This document shows positions 56,201-64,000 of a DNA stretch of 64,000 bases, piece by piece. The translations under genes were made by a program, and so were the position numbers. This DNA comes from Paenibacillus sonchi (GTDB taxonomy: Bacteria; Bacillota; Bacilli; Paenibacillales; Paenibacillaceae). A model generated the notes under the pieces. That model saw only the letters and a program-made list of their open reading frames with translations. It made no database searches and was not told the DNA's origin. The DNA lies in NCBI RefSeq assembly GCF_016772475.1, contig NZ_CP068595.1, positions 4,278,001-4,342,000 of the forward strand, read 5' to 3'. Position 1 is the first letter of the stretch. The number at the start of each line of letters is the position of its first letter.

Positions 56201-57983
56201 TGCTGCCGCCCTGCAGATTACGGCAAAGGGACAACCGGTCATTTACTACGGGGAAGAACTGGGACGTTCCGGTGCGAATTCCGGGGACTTGTCCAAAGGA
56301 GAGTTCAGCGAGAACCGCGGGGATATGCCATGGGATCAGCTGAGTGCGGAACAGGGGCTTCACGATCACTATCAGAAGCTGCTGAATATCCGTGCCAAGT
56401 ACTCACAAATCTATTCCAAAGGTATCCGTACCAAGCTGGCAGGCTCTGATGAGCTGGGGTATCTGGCTTTTGACAAGCAGTATGACGGAGCAAACATTGT
56501 AACGGCTATCAATACAAAGGCTGAGGCGGTATCCGTAAGCCTTCCGGTTCCTTTTGCCGCACAGGCTGCCGTTGTGGATGAATACAGCGGCAAAACCTAT
56601 ACGGTATCAGGGGATCAAAAAGTGAGGGTTGAGCTGCCGGGCAGGGGTGACGGGGGAACGGTTATACTGGCCGTTGTGCCGAAGGTGACACCTACGCCAA
56701 CACCAACTGCAACAGCGTCGCCGACGCCAACAGCAACGCCAACACCAACGCCGGAACCTGGAAATGGGTCTGGTTGGAATCCGGTGATTACGGCAACGGC
56801 CACCCCGGCTGCTGATACGCAGCTTATAAACGGGGACAGTCTAAAGAACGGCAAGGATGGCAAAGTCACAGTGGAACTTGCTTCAGGCAAGCAAGCGGCG
56901 CTCCTTCCGCTTCAGGCTGCGGCCATGCTGGGGACAAATGATCTGGTGCTCAAAATGAGCGGTCTTTCCATAACGCTGCCTGTCCAGGTTCTCCGCACAA
57001 TCCAAGGAACCTTAACTGGAGTAGATGCAGAAGGCGCGCAGATTCTATTGGGCGCGGCACCGCTTGCAAGCAATGCGGCGAGCACTCTGCTTGCGGGGCT
57101 TAGCAAGGATAATATGTCGGTAACTGCGGCATCGGACCTCTATGACTTCAGACTTGAAGTTGTCCGCAAGGATGGTAAGCGGGTCCCGGTGACCTCGTTC
57201 GCAGAACCGGTCAAGCTGGCCTTCCAGCTTAAAGGGAACCCCGATAAGGTATTGCTTGGTGTCTACTATTTGGGGGACAACAGTTCACTGCAATATGTTG
57301 GGGGATCGCAGCAAGGGGATATTATTACAGCCGGGGTAACACATTTCAGCACATATGCAGCGCTTGTGATCAATAAAGCCTACTCAGATGTTCCGGCTGC
57401 CTATTGGGCAGAAACAGCGATTAAGTCACTTAGCGCGAAGCAGGTGATTACAGGTGTTACGGCCTCCGAGTTCAAGCCCGGGAACCCCGTCACCCGTGCG
57501 GAATTCACCGCGCTGCTTGTGCGCGCGCTTAGCCTTCTGACTGAAGGTCAGGCTGCATTGCAGGATGTGAAGGCGGGAGAGCAGGGTGGATTCACGGATG
57601 TGAAGACAAAAGAGCAGAGCGGATTCACGGATGTGAAGGAAGATGCCTGGTATGCTTCCTATGTGTCGGCTGCAGTCCGTCAGGGGATTGTGACTGGGTG
57701 CAGCAAGGACTTGTTCGCACCGGATGCTGTGATCAGCCGTGAGGAGATGGCTGTTATGATTATCCGGGCGCTGGAGTTGAAGCAAGGCAAGAAGCTCGAA
57801 CCGGCCAATGGCGTATTGCGGTTTGCCGATGCTTCCAGCATCAGCTCGTGGGCTGCCCCATATGTGAGTGCCGCAGCAGAGCAGGGACTCCTGCAGGGCA
57901 GAGCAGCCAACAAGTTCGCACCGGAAGCTCGGATGACCCGGGCCGAAGCTGCCCAGGTGATCTATAGATTGCTTGGAAAGTAA
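50257..57983 (+). CDS. Cell-wall-anchored amylopullulanase, two GH13 domains plus SLH (apparent frameshift at 53235-53239)
   Basis: A giant extracellular enzyme of about 2575 residues once one G is added to a run of five. Order: signal peptide (1-36), two X25-like starch modules (about 40-250), two CBM41-type modules (265-365, 370-475), a CBM48-like module (560-680) and a pullulanase GH13 domain. The latter has Asp909 (DGMRWDMMGD), Glu938 (IGEGW) and Asp1029 (EAHDNLTLHD). A bacterial Ig-like domain, a third CBM41-type module and beta modules follow. A second GH13 domain of alpha-amylase type has Asp1869, Glu1898 and Asp1964 (YFRVDTVKH, TGEYFGG, SSHDENGF). A Thr/Pro linker and three SLH domains (about 2376-2575) end it. 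It should cut alpha-1,6 and alpha-1,4 bonds of starch or pullulan at the cell surface and supply malEFG. Confidence 0.93.
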
Positions 57984-58072
57984 CCTGTTCGGAAGGGTTC
58001 AAAAGCTGAGTAAATCAACAGAGTAAAATAGCAAAGTAAAGCAACATGGGCGGATTAGCAAAGTAAATAAAT

Positions 58073-58119
58073 AACACCCAAAGGGCACTCTTCACCGGGA
58101 AGAGTGCCCTTTGGGTGTT
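58073..58119. terminator. Long hairpin after the amylopullulanase gene
   Basis: ACACCCAAAGGGCACTCTT pairs perfectly with AAGAGTGCCCTTTGGGTGT. T residues follow mainly on the - strand, so it may serve both this gene and the convergent neopullulanase gene. Confidence 0.75.
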
Positions 58120-58162
58120 GGAAGATATATGTCCTGCATCTCTCATTGCGAGACTCATATCG

Positions 58163-58401
58163 TTAAGTGGAAAAAGTGAAACTAATTCGCTGAAAATCCC
58201 GCCGCAACAAGGTTTAGTGGGATTTTGTCCACTTCATTTAAGACATTTCACCTCATATAGCTGGTTACGGCCGAATTAGTGGTACTTTTTCCCACTAACC
58301 CAGCTCTGGAAGCCAGACGAGCCGAATTAGATGTACTTTTTCCCACTAAGCCAGCTCCGGAAGGCCAGATGTGCCGAATTAGATGTACTTTTTCCCACTA
58401 A
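58163..58401. repeat. Cluster of five GTGGAAAAAGT-type repeats
   Basis: Copies at 58163-58187, 58213-58239, 58273-58299, 58323-58349 and 58374-58401. The last three are AATTAGNNGTACTTTTTCCCACTAA units about 51 bp apart. No gene lies in 57984-58520. Confidence 0.8.
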
Positions 58402-58520
58402 CCCAGCTCCAGGACGGATTCGTTAACCTTTTTCCGCTTCGGATGATCGTTCGGCTTCGACTGGGCCGGCAGCCGATACACTATTGGCTGCTTAAACCTA
58501 ACCATAGCTGCCGTGTTCTC

Positions 58521-60266
58521 TTACAGCAGCGCTTTAAGCACCGCATAGCCGTAGGCAGGCAGCTTGATGGAGAGCTTGCTGCGCTCGGCGCGCAGGGTGT
58601 CGCCGGTGAACAGGTTCTCCCAGTTGCGGTCCTCTACATCGAGGGAGAAGGTTTGCGCCGTTTCCTCTGTGTTGACAAGCACCAGGATGATGTTATCGCC
58701 CAGACGGCGTTCGTAGGCGAGCTTGCTTCCCTGCGGCCCGGCTTCCAGGAAGGTGAAGGTGCCAGTGCGAAGCGCCGGATGGCTGCTGCGGATTTCAATC
58801 AGCTTGCGGTAAAAGCTGAACAGGTCCAGATCCTGCTGTTCCGGGTTCCACTCCATGCATTTTCGGCAGCCCGGGTCGCCCTCGCCGTCCATGCCGATTT
58901 CGTCACCGTAATAAATGCAAGGTGTGCCCATGAAGGTGAACTGGAATAAAGAGGCGAGCTTTTGCTTATTTTTATCCCCTCCGGCCAGAGTCAAGAGACG
59001 CGGCGTATCGTGGCTGTCCAGCAGGTTAAAGGCTACTTCGCTCGCTTGCAGCGGGTAGCGGGAGAGCTGTTTGCCAATAGCGTTGGCGAAGCCTTCGGCA
59101 TCCAGTGTGCCAAAGACAAAAAAGTCGAGCACGGCGTCGGTGAAGGGATAATTCATGACCGCGTCGAATTTGTCGCCTTCCAGCCAAGGTGAGGATTCAT
59201 GCCAGATTTCGCCCAGGATATAGGCATCCGGATTCGCCCGTTTGACAACCTTGCGGAAATCACGCCAGAACTCAAAATCCACCTCGTTGGCAACATCGAG
59301 CCGCCAGCCGTCAATGCCTACCTCGGTGATCCAGTATTCTGCGACCTTCAGCAAATATTCTTTTACAGCGGGATTCTCGGTGTTCAGCTTCGGCATCAGG
59401 GGTTCGAATGCAAAAGCATCATAAGTCGGTATATTATCCACTACCTGCAGCGGAAACTCACGGACATGGAACCAGTCTTTGAAGGGGGAAGCTTCGCCCT
59501 TTTCGAGGACGTCCACAAACGGGGCAAAGGTTCGGCCCGAATGGTTGAACACCGCATCCAGCAGCACGCGGATTCCGCGTTCGTGGCAGGCGGCGACCAG
59601 TTTTTTCAGCGTCTCTACATCACCGAAATGAGGATCGACTGACATATAGTCTTCCGTATCATATTTGTGGTTAGTGGTGGCGGTGAAGATCGGGGTGAAG
59701 TAGATGCCGGTTATGCCGAGCTCGCTTAAATGATCCAGATGGTCAATGACCCCTTGCAGATCGCCGCCGAAAAAGTTCTCCGGTGTAGGCGTTTCGCCCC
59801 AAGGCTGCACATCGGCCGGATTCCGGCTGGGGTCGCCATTAGCAAATCGTTCAGGGAAAATCTGGTAAAAAACAGCATCCTTCACCCAAGCGGGTGGAGT
59901 AAAAACGTCACCACGGTTTATGTACGGGAATTCAAACAGCCGGTTGGGATTCGCCGGACGCTCAGTCACAAACTCGCTTTCTGTCATCCAGATGCGCTCA
60001 TGCCCTTTTTGCAGCAGAAATCCGTATTTCAGCCGCCGGTACGGGGGCACCGAAGAACACTCCCAATAGTCGAACATAGCATCCGAGGTGAACAGTGTCA
60101 TCGGGATCAGCTCCTTGGTAGCGTCCCATGCATATTTATCGCCGGCCCAGGCGAAGACCTCGGTTAAATCCCCTTTTTTGGCGCGCAGGCGCAGATGAAT
60201 CGTCTCGTGATCATAGGCATAGGACCAGTTTAACCGCGGGCGGTGGTAGACAGCTTCCAGTAACAT
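58521..60266 (-). CDS. Neopullulanase / cyclomaltodextrinase / maltogenic amylase (GH13_20)
   Basis: A cytoplasmic GH13 enzyme of 581 residues. The N-terminal CBM34-like domain (about 1-125; LRLRAKKGDLTEVFAWAGDKY) is characteristic of subfamily 20. The barrel has VFYQIFPERFANGD, LDAVFNHSGR, GWRLDVANEVD (nucleophile Asp), LGEIWHE (acid/base Glu) and DSHDTPR (stabilising Asp). Such enzymes hydrolyse imported maltodextrins, cyclodextrins and pullulan fragments to maltose and panose, the substrates of the phosphorylase and oligo-1,6-glucosidase encoded at 43-47 kb. TAGGAGG precedes the ATG at 60266. There is no signal peptide. It is divergent from malE. Confidence 0.94.
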   Translation of the reverse strand: MLLEAVYHRPRLNWSYAYDHETIHLRLRAKKGDLTEVFAWAGDKYAWDATKELIPMTLFTSDAMFDYWECSSVPPYRRLKYGFLLQKGHERIWMTESEFVTERPANPNRLFEFPYINRGDVFTPPAWVKDAVFYQIFPERFANGDPSRNPADVQPWGETPTPENFFGGDLQGVIDHLDHLSELGITGIYFTPIFTATTNHKYDTEDYMSVDPHFGDVETLKKLVAACHERGIRVLLDAVFNHSGRTFAPFVDVLEKGEASPFKDWFHVREFPLQVVDNIPTYDAFAFEPLMPKLNTENPAVKEYLLKVAEYWITEVGIDGWRLDVANEVDFEFWRDFRKVVKRANPDAYILGEIWHESSPWLEGDKFDAVMNYPFTDAVLDFFVFGTLDAEGFANAIGKQLSRYPLQASEVAFNLLDSHDTPRLLTLAGGDKNKQKLASLFQFTFMGTPCIYYGDEIGMDGEGDPGCRKCMEWNPEQQDLDLFSFYRKLIEIRSSHPALRTGTFTFLEAGPQGSKLAYERRLGDNIILVLVNTEETAQTFSLDVEDRNWENLFTGDTLRAERSKLSIKLPAYGYAVLKALL

Positions 60267-60482
60267 TGAATAATTCCTCCTAAAAGTTTTGTTTCCTTGA
60301 CCAGCATTGTGCAAAATGGACTTCGGCAGCAAACGCCTAAGGTTGGTAAGCATAAGCAGCCGGAACAGCATCCGGGCAAACGGGTTTCGGCAGCACCGGC
60401 GGCAGAGGCGGTGTACCTTCTATGCACTTTTGCATAATTGATATGCTTTAGCTGCACTGACGGGTGCATCCCAGTCCACAGC

Positions 60483-60533
60483 AAAAAAAGGTACAACTGA
60501 CGGCGGTAGCTTGTCCGAGGTTGTACCTTTTTT
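60483..60533. terminator. Bidirectional terminator in the divergent neopullulanase/malE region
   Basis: AAAAAAGGTACAAC and GTTGTACCTTTTTT pair across a 22-base loop and give T-runs on both strands. No gene ends here, so it may finish an unannotated short transcript or insulate the two divergent promoters. No coding signal is seen in the rest of 60267-60660. Confidence 0.65.
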
Positions 60534-60671
60534 GAAGTTACATTGCCTTCTAGTTGTTTGCAGGAATGTCTGTCCGGCAGATGAGGCTGCTTATAATGTT
60601 TTGGATTATAGCATGGAATAATTAAGGGTTCAACACTTTAGTTCAAACCATTGCACAAAATTTTAAAAGGT

Positions 60672-60839
60672 GGAAAAGCGGTTTCCTTTTAGGATAAATA
60701 AGCAATAAAATATAATAAAATCCATTAAAATACAATAAAAGGGTGAAAATTGACCTTTCCGTGGAGTTACAGAAATGATTTACCGTAAATCAGTAAGAAT
60801 AGGAGCTTCCTTTTGAAAAAGAGAGGAAAACCGGTTTCC
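60672..60839. promoter_or_regulatory. Two GGTTTCC-type palindromes upstream of malE
   Basis: GGAAAAGCGGTTTCC (60672-60686) and GGAAAACCGGTTTCC (60825-60839) resemble the GAAACCGGTTTC operator of the GH94 gene at 9164-9175. They could be sites for a LacI-family regulator not encoded in the window. Confidence 0.45.
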
Positions 60840-60878
60840 CTTCAGTTAAATGGGCAAATATGCCTAAATACACTATGT

Positions 60879-60939
60879 GCAAACGTTTTTACAATTTTCA
60901 TTACTGTTGTATTATGAAATAGAGTAATGAAGCGCTTTC
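60879..60939 (+). promoter_or_regulatory. malE promoter with overlapping operator and cre-like site
   Basis: -35 TTTACA (60888-60893) and -10 TATTAT (60910-60915) are 16 bp apart. The operator-like GCAAACGTTTTT (60879-60890) overlaps the -35 box, and AAGCGCTTTC (60930-60939), the cre core, follows the start point. This predicts MalR control plus CcpA repression. Confidence 0.6.
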
Positions 60940-61002
60940 CGGAACTTGCCGAAGCGTATTATAGACGGGGCACAAATAAATACATACATTTTTTGAAACC
61001 CC

Positions 61003-61016
61003 TGAAATCGTTTGCG
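61003..61016 (+). promoter_or_regulatory. Second cre/MalR-like site in the malE leader
   Basis: TGAAATCGTTTGCG fits the cre consensus at 12 of 14 positions and also contains the right half of the MalR-type palindrome (CGTTTGCG). It lies 64 bp before the malE start codon. Confidence 0.4.
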
Positions 61017-61079
61017 CAAGATCTGGCAACATCGTAAGCGTCATGCAAGATACACACAAATTTAGGAGGGGTTAAGTCA

Positions 61080-62414
61080 ATGGAATTGAAAAAGCTCATG
61101 GTTCTCACCGCAGCATTCTCAATGGCAGTGTCCATTACAGCGTGCAGCTCTAACAACAACGGCAATAACGGGGAAAATGCTGCGGCAACCACAGCGCCAG
61201 CAGATAATGCAACAGCAACTAATGCTGCGAACAGCGGCGACGCTACGGCAGCAGGCGACATTAAACCGGAAGAGGGTGCATCGCTGCTCGTATGGGAAAG
61301 TAAAGAAGAGAGAGTTTTTGCCGAAGAAATCGCCAAGCAATTCACAGCAAAATATAACGTTCCAGTGAAAATTGAAGAGGTGGCACCACCGGATCAGGTA
61401 GGCAAACTTACGCAGGATGGTCCATCCGGCCTGGCTGCTGACGTTGTGCTGATCCCGCATGACAATCTGGGCAAAGCCGCAAGCGCGAGCCTGCTGCTTC
61501 CAAACGATATCTTTGCCGAGCAGACCAAAGCTGCCAACACCGAAGCTTCCATCGTGGGCTCATCCTTCGGCGGCGAGCTGTACGGATACCCAAGAGCGGC
61601 AGAAACCTATGCCCTTTACTACAACAAATCACTGGTCAAAGAAGCGCCTAAAACCTTCGATGACGTAATTGCCTTCGGCAAAACGTTCACAGACAAAGCC
61701 AAAAACAAATACGGAATTATGTGGGAAGTCGGCAACATGTACTTTGGTTATCCCTTCATCGCCTCTACTGGCGGCTACCTGTTCGGTAAAGACGGCACAG
61801 ACAAAGACGATATCGGCCTGAACAATGAAGGTGCAATCGAAGGGCTGAAAACTTTCGTCAAATTGAAGGAAGTACTGCCAATCAAGAGCGGTGATATCAA
61901 TGCAGACATTAAGCGCAGCTTGTTCAGCTCGGGCGATGTTGCTATGGACATGACAGGTCCTTGGGAGCTTGCAGCCTACAAGCAAGCGCTTGGCGATAAG
62001 CTGGGGGTTGTTCCAGTACCTACGGTCGACGGCAAAACGGCCATTACGTTCTCCGGCATCAAGATTTTTGCTGTCAACGCTTATACACAATATCCGAATG
62101 CAGCGAAGCTGTATGCTGAATTTGCTTCAAGCAAGGAGTCCCAGCTTGAGCTCAATAAACTGGTTGGTTCGATTCCAACCAATAACGAAGCACTGAAGGA
62201 TCCGCAAATTACGGGCGATCCGTATATCTCTGCTTTTGCCGAGCAGGCCAAAAACTCCCAGCCAATGCCGTCCATTCCTGAAATGGGCAATGTATGGAGT
62301 CCTGTGAACGCAGCGCTTCCGGAAATCTGGGATAACAATGCAGATCCTAAAGCGGCTATGGACAAAGCAGTACAGCAAATTAAAGACCTCAATAACGGTG
62401 CAGCTGCAAAGTAA
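61080..62414 (+). CDS. malE: Maltose/maltodextrin ABC transporter substrate-binding lipoprotein
   Basis: A 444-residue solute-binding protein. The signal peptide ends in the lipobox SITAC (Cys22), so it is a lipoprotein on the outer membrane face. A Asn/Ala/Thr-rich linker (about 23-65) follows, then the two-lobed binding domain with family motifs (LLVWESKEERVFAEEIAKQF, GYPRAAETYALYYNKSLV, GDVAMDMTGPWELAAYK, GSIPTNNEAL). It captures maltodextrins released by the surface amylopullulanase. GGAGGGG gives a strong start. The permease genes follow, after a stable intercistronic hairpin that probably favours higher malE mRNA levels. No ATPase gene is seen; a shared MsmX-type ATPase is usual in such systems. 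Confidence 0.94.
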   Translation: MELKKLMVLTAAFSMAVSITACSSNNNGNNGENAAATTAPADNATATNAANSGDATAAGDIKPEEGASLLVWESKEERVFAEEIAKQFTAKYNVPVKIEEVAPPDQVGKLTQDGPSGLAADVVLIPHDNLGKAASASLLLPNDIFAEQTKAANTEASIVGSSFGGELYGYPRAAETYALYYNKSLVKEAPKTFDDVIAFGKTFTDKAKNKYGIMWEVGNMYFGYPFIASTGGYLFGKDGTDKDDIGLNNEGAIEGLKTFVKLKEVLPIKSGDINADIKRSLFSSGDVAMDMTGPWELAAYKQALGDKLGVVPVPTVDGKTAITFSGIKIFAVNAYTQYPNAAKLYAEFASSKESQLELNKLVGSIPTNNEALKDPQITGDPYISAFAEQAKNSQPMPSIPEMGNVWSPVNAALPEIWDNNADPKAAMDKAVQQIKDLNNGAAAK

Positions 62415-62460
62415 CAGCAGTTTTTCAACAGCAAAACAATAGCACACAGTGGAATTCACT

Positions 62461-62488
62461 CGCCCGCCGCTCCGGGTAGCGGCGGGCG
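62461..62488 (+). other. Intercistronic stable hairpin between malE and malF
   Basis: CGCCCGCCGCT pairs perfectly with AGCGGCGGGCG around a CCGGGT loop. There is no T-run, so it is more likely an mRNA stabiliser/partial block than a true terminator. Confidence 0.7.
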
Positions 62489-62527
62489 GTTTCCTGAATT
62501 CCGCGCGGAGAGGAGAACGGAAGGGAA

Positions 62528-63839
62528 ATGCAGCGACACCGTACGAGAGCCGCAATACTGTCGACCATTTTTATGGGATTGGGACAAATATATAACCGCC
62601 AATTCATTAAAGGGCTTATTTTTATAGCTGTAGAGGCTGGAGCTCTGGTCTATTTCATTGCTAATTTGGGAGAGGCGTTCTGGGGATTACTACACTCGGG
62701 GATTCACCTAGCCATCTGGAAAAGGTAAAAGGGATCGCCAAAATGGTGCCCGGAGACCATTCTATCGTTATTCTGATTCAAAGCCTGATTACCTTAATGT
62801 TTTTTGTGTTATTCCTGATTGCCTGGTATATGAATATTAGGGATGCCCATAAAACCGGAGAAGAACGCGAAACCGGTCGTCCTTCGAATACATTCAAACA
62901 GTCCGTACGCTACATTTTGGATTATAAATTTGCCCAGAGCTTTTTGCTGCTTCCGGGAATCGGTATTTTATTCTTCACCATCATGCCGATTATTTTTATG
63001 ATCATGCTGGCCTTTACGAACTACGCCGCTCCGGACCACATCCCGCCGGCGAAGCTGGTGGACTGGGTAGGTTTTGAAACCTTCCGTAATCTGCTGGTCC
63101 TTAAATCCTGGAGCCATACCTTTTACGGGGTACTTACCTGGACGATCATCTGGGCGGTTTTATCCACGATAACTACTTATTTCGGCGGGATGCTCGTTGC
63201 CCTGCTGATCAACCAAAAAGGCATCCGCTTCAAGGGTCTGTGGAGACTGATTCTGATTGTGCCGTATGCCATTCCGCAGATGATTTCACTGCTGCTGATG
63301 CGCAACCTGTTCAACGGGCAATTCGGCCCGATCAACCAGTATCTCGGCTATTTCGGGCTGGGGGTCTGCCTTGGCTGACCGATCCGTTCTGGGCTAAGGT
63401 TACCGTCATTATGGTTAACATGTGGGTAGGTATTCCGGTATCCATGCTGCTGATTATGGGTGTGCTGACTACAATCCCGCGTGATATGTACGAAGCAGCC
63501 GAAGTGGACGGGGCTACCAATTATCAAAAGTTCCGCATTGTTACACTTCCAATGATCTTGTTCTCTACTGCACCTACACTGATTATGCAATTTGCCGGCA
63601 ATATCAACAACTTTAATGCGATCTACTTACTGACTCAGGGGAATCCGGTCAACGGGAATTACCAGTATGCCGGATCAACGGATCTGCTGGTAACGTGGCT
63701 GTACAAGCTTACGCTGGATCAGAACAAAAATAATATGGCTTCCGCGATAGGGATTATACTCTTCATTATTGTCGCCGGGTTCTCCCTGTACAATTACCGC
63801 CGTACCAAGTCATTCCAAGAGGAGGATATGATTCAATGA
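62528..63839 (+). CDS. malF: Maltodextrin ABC transporter permease MalF (two apparent frameshifts)
   Basis: The frame starts at 62528 behind GAGAGGAGAACGGAAGGG. The N-terminus (ILSTIFMGLGQIYNRQFIKG) is typical of Gram-positive MalF/MdxF. It is broken at 62682-62685 (four G) and 63360-63364 (five G). One added G at each place restores FWGITTLGDSPSHLEKVKG and YFGLGGLPWLTDPFWAKV and gives one protein of about 437 residues. Membrane helices lie near 30-50, 78-102, 135-160, 200-225, 240-260, 305-330 and 400-420. The cytoplasmic EAA-type loop (EAAEVDGATNYQKFRIVTLP) contacts the ATPase. It forms the import channel with MalG, whose start overlaps its stop. Confidence 0.9.
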
Positions 63840-64000
63840 TCATCGGACGCAAGCTTGCGAACTTTTTTCGCCTCAGCTTTAGTTACATTATTCTGATTGC
63901 GCTCGCGGTTGCTGCGATCTATCCGGCGCTCTGGATTCTTTTGTCATCCTTCCGGCCGGGTAAGTCATTGTACAGCAAGACGCTGATTCCTGAACACTTC
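63836..64000 (+). CDS. malG: Maltodextrin ABC transporter permease MalG (cut by the window end)
   Basis: The first 55 residues are present (MIIGRKLANFFRL, then a membrane helix near 14-36 ending in YPALWILLSSFRPG, a hallmark of MalG/MdxG-type permeases). The ATG at 63836 overlaps the malF stop (ATGA), with AGGAGG about 10 bases upstream. The remainder lies beyond the window. It is the second channel subunit of the maltodextrin importer. Confidence 0.9.
   Translation, partial: MIIGRKLANFFRLSFSYIILIALAVAAIYPALWILLSSFRPGKSLYSKTLIPEHF

Noticed and set aside
60230..60496. 88-codon - strand frame upstream of neopullulanase
   Set aside because: It overlaps the neopullulanase start in another frame, has Cys-rich random composition and no ribosome site.

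Overview
The window is typical of a spore-forming, low-to-mid-GC Bacillota of the Paenibacillus type. The grounds are: strong GGAGG ribosome sites, many GTG and TTG starts, the sporulation-linked genes prkA and spoVR, an AbrB-type regulator with possible Spo0A boxes, an SLH-anchored amylopullulanase and GlnR/TnrA-like control of glnA. No rRNA, tRNA, phage, CRISPR array or complete insertion sequence was seen. The genus is inferred from gene content only.

Layout. 0.5-8.6 kb: housekeeping and stress genes on the + strand (HtrA protease, a two-component pair, ispH, DAHP synthase, beta-type glutamine synthetase). 9.1-15.6 kb: a GH94 glycoside phosphorylase, a mutarotase-like protein, serC, trmL and an AbrB-like regulator. 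15.6-23.6 kb: a structured-RNA candidate, a 34-residue membrane protein that is easily overlooked, a phosphodiester glycosidase paired with a coiled-coil membrane protein, a LuxR-type regulator with a degenerate receiver, an aminotransferase, a 1.4-kb gene-free repeat-rich stretch, an ABC exporter pair and a DUF2161 nuclease-like protein. 23.7-32.4 kb: prkA, a glycine-rich 14-residue-repeat protein, a DinB-like protein, an AraC/GyrI regulator, a transglutaminase-like lipoprotein and spoVR. 32.9-42.9 kb: a GT2-GtrA glycosyltransferase with a second phosphodiester glycosidase, a ycbLMNO-like two-component/ABC module, an orphan PAS kinase, a DegV protein and a second AraC/GyrI regulator.

43-64 kb is one maltodextrin/starch locus. 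A cell-wall-bound amylopullulanase with two GH13 catalytic domains and SLH anchors would cut polymers outside. The malEFG importer would bring oligosaccharides in. Cytoplasmic neopullulanase, oligo-1,6-glucosidase and maltose phosphorylase would degrade them, and beta-phosphoglucomutase would pass beta-glucose-1-phosphate to glycolysis as glucose-6-phosphate. A LacI-family regulator (malR) lies in the middle. CAAACGTTTG-type palindromes and cre-like sites sit at the pgmB, amylopullulanase and malE promoters.

A point that changes how the sequence should be read: six genes (GH94, the glycine-rich protein, spoVR, the second AraC gene, the amylopullulanase and malF) are interrupted by eight apparent frameshifts. 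Every one is repaired by adding one base to a homopolymer of 4-6 bases, and seven of the eight are G/C runs. This looks like systematic base-calling error rather than gene decay, so these genes are annotated as single joined reading frames. The intergenic DNA carries several repeat families, including a palindromic MITE-like element of about 220 bp in one full and two partial copies.
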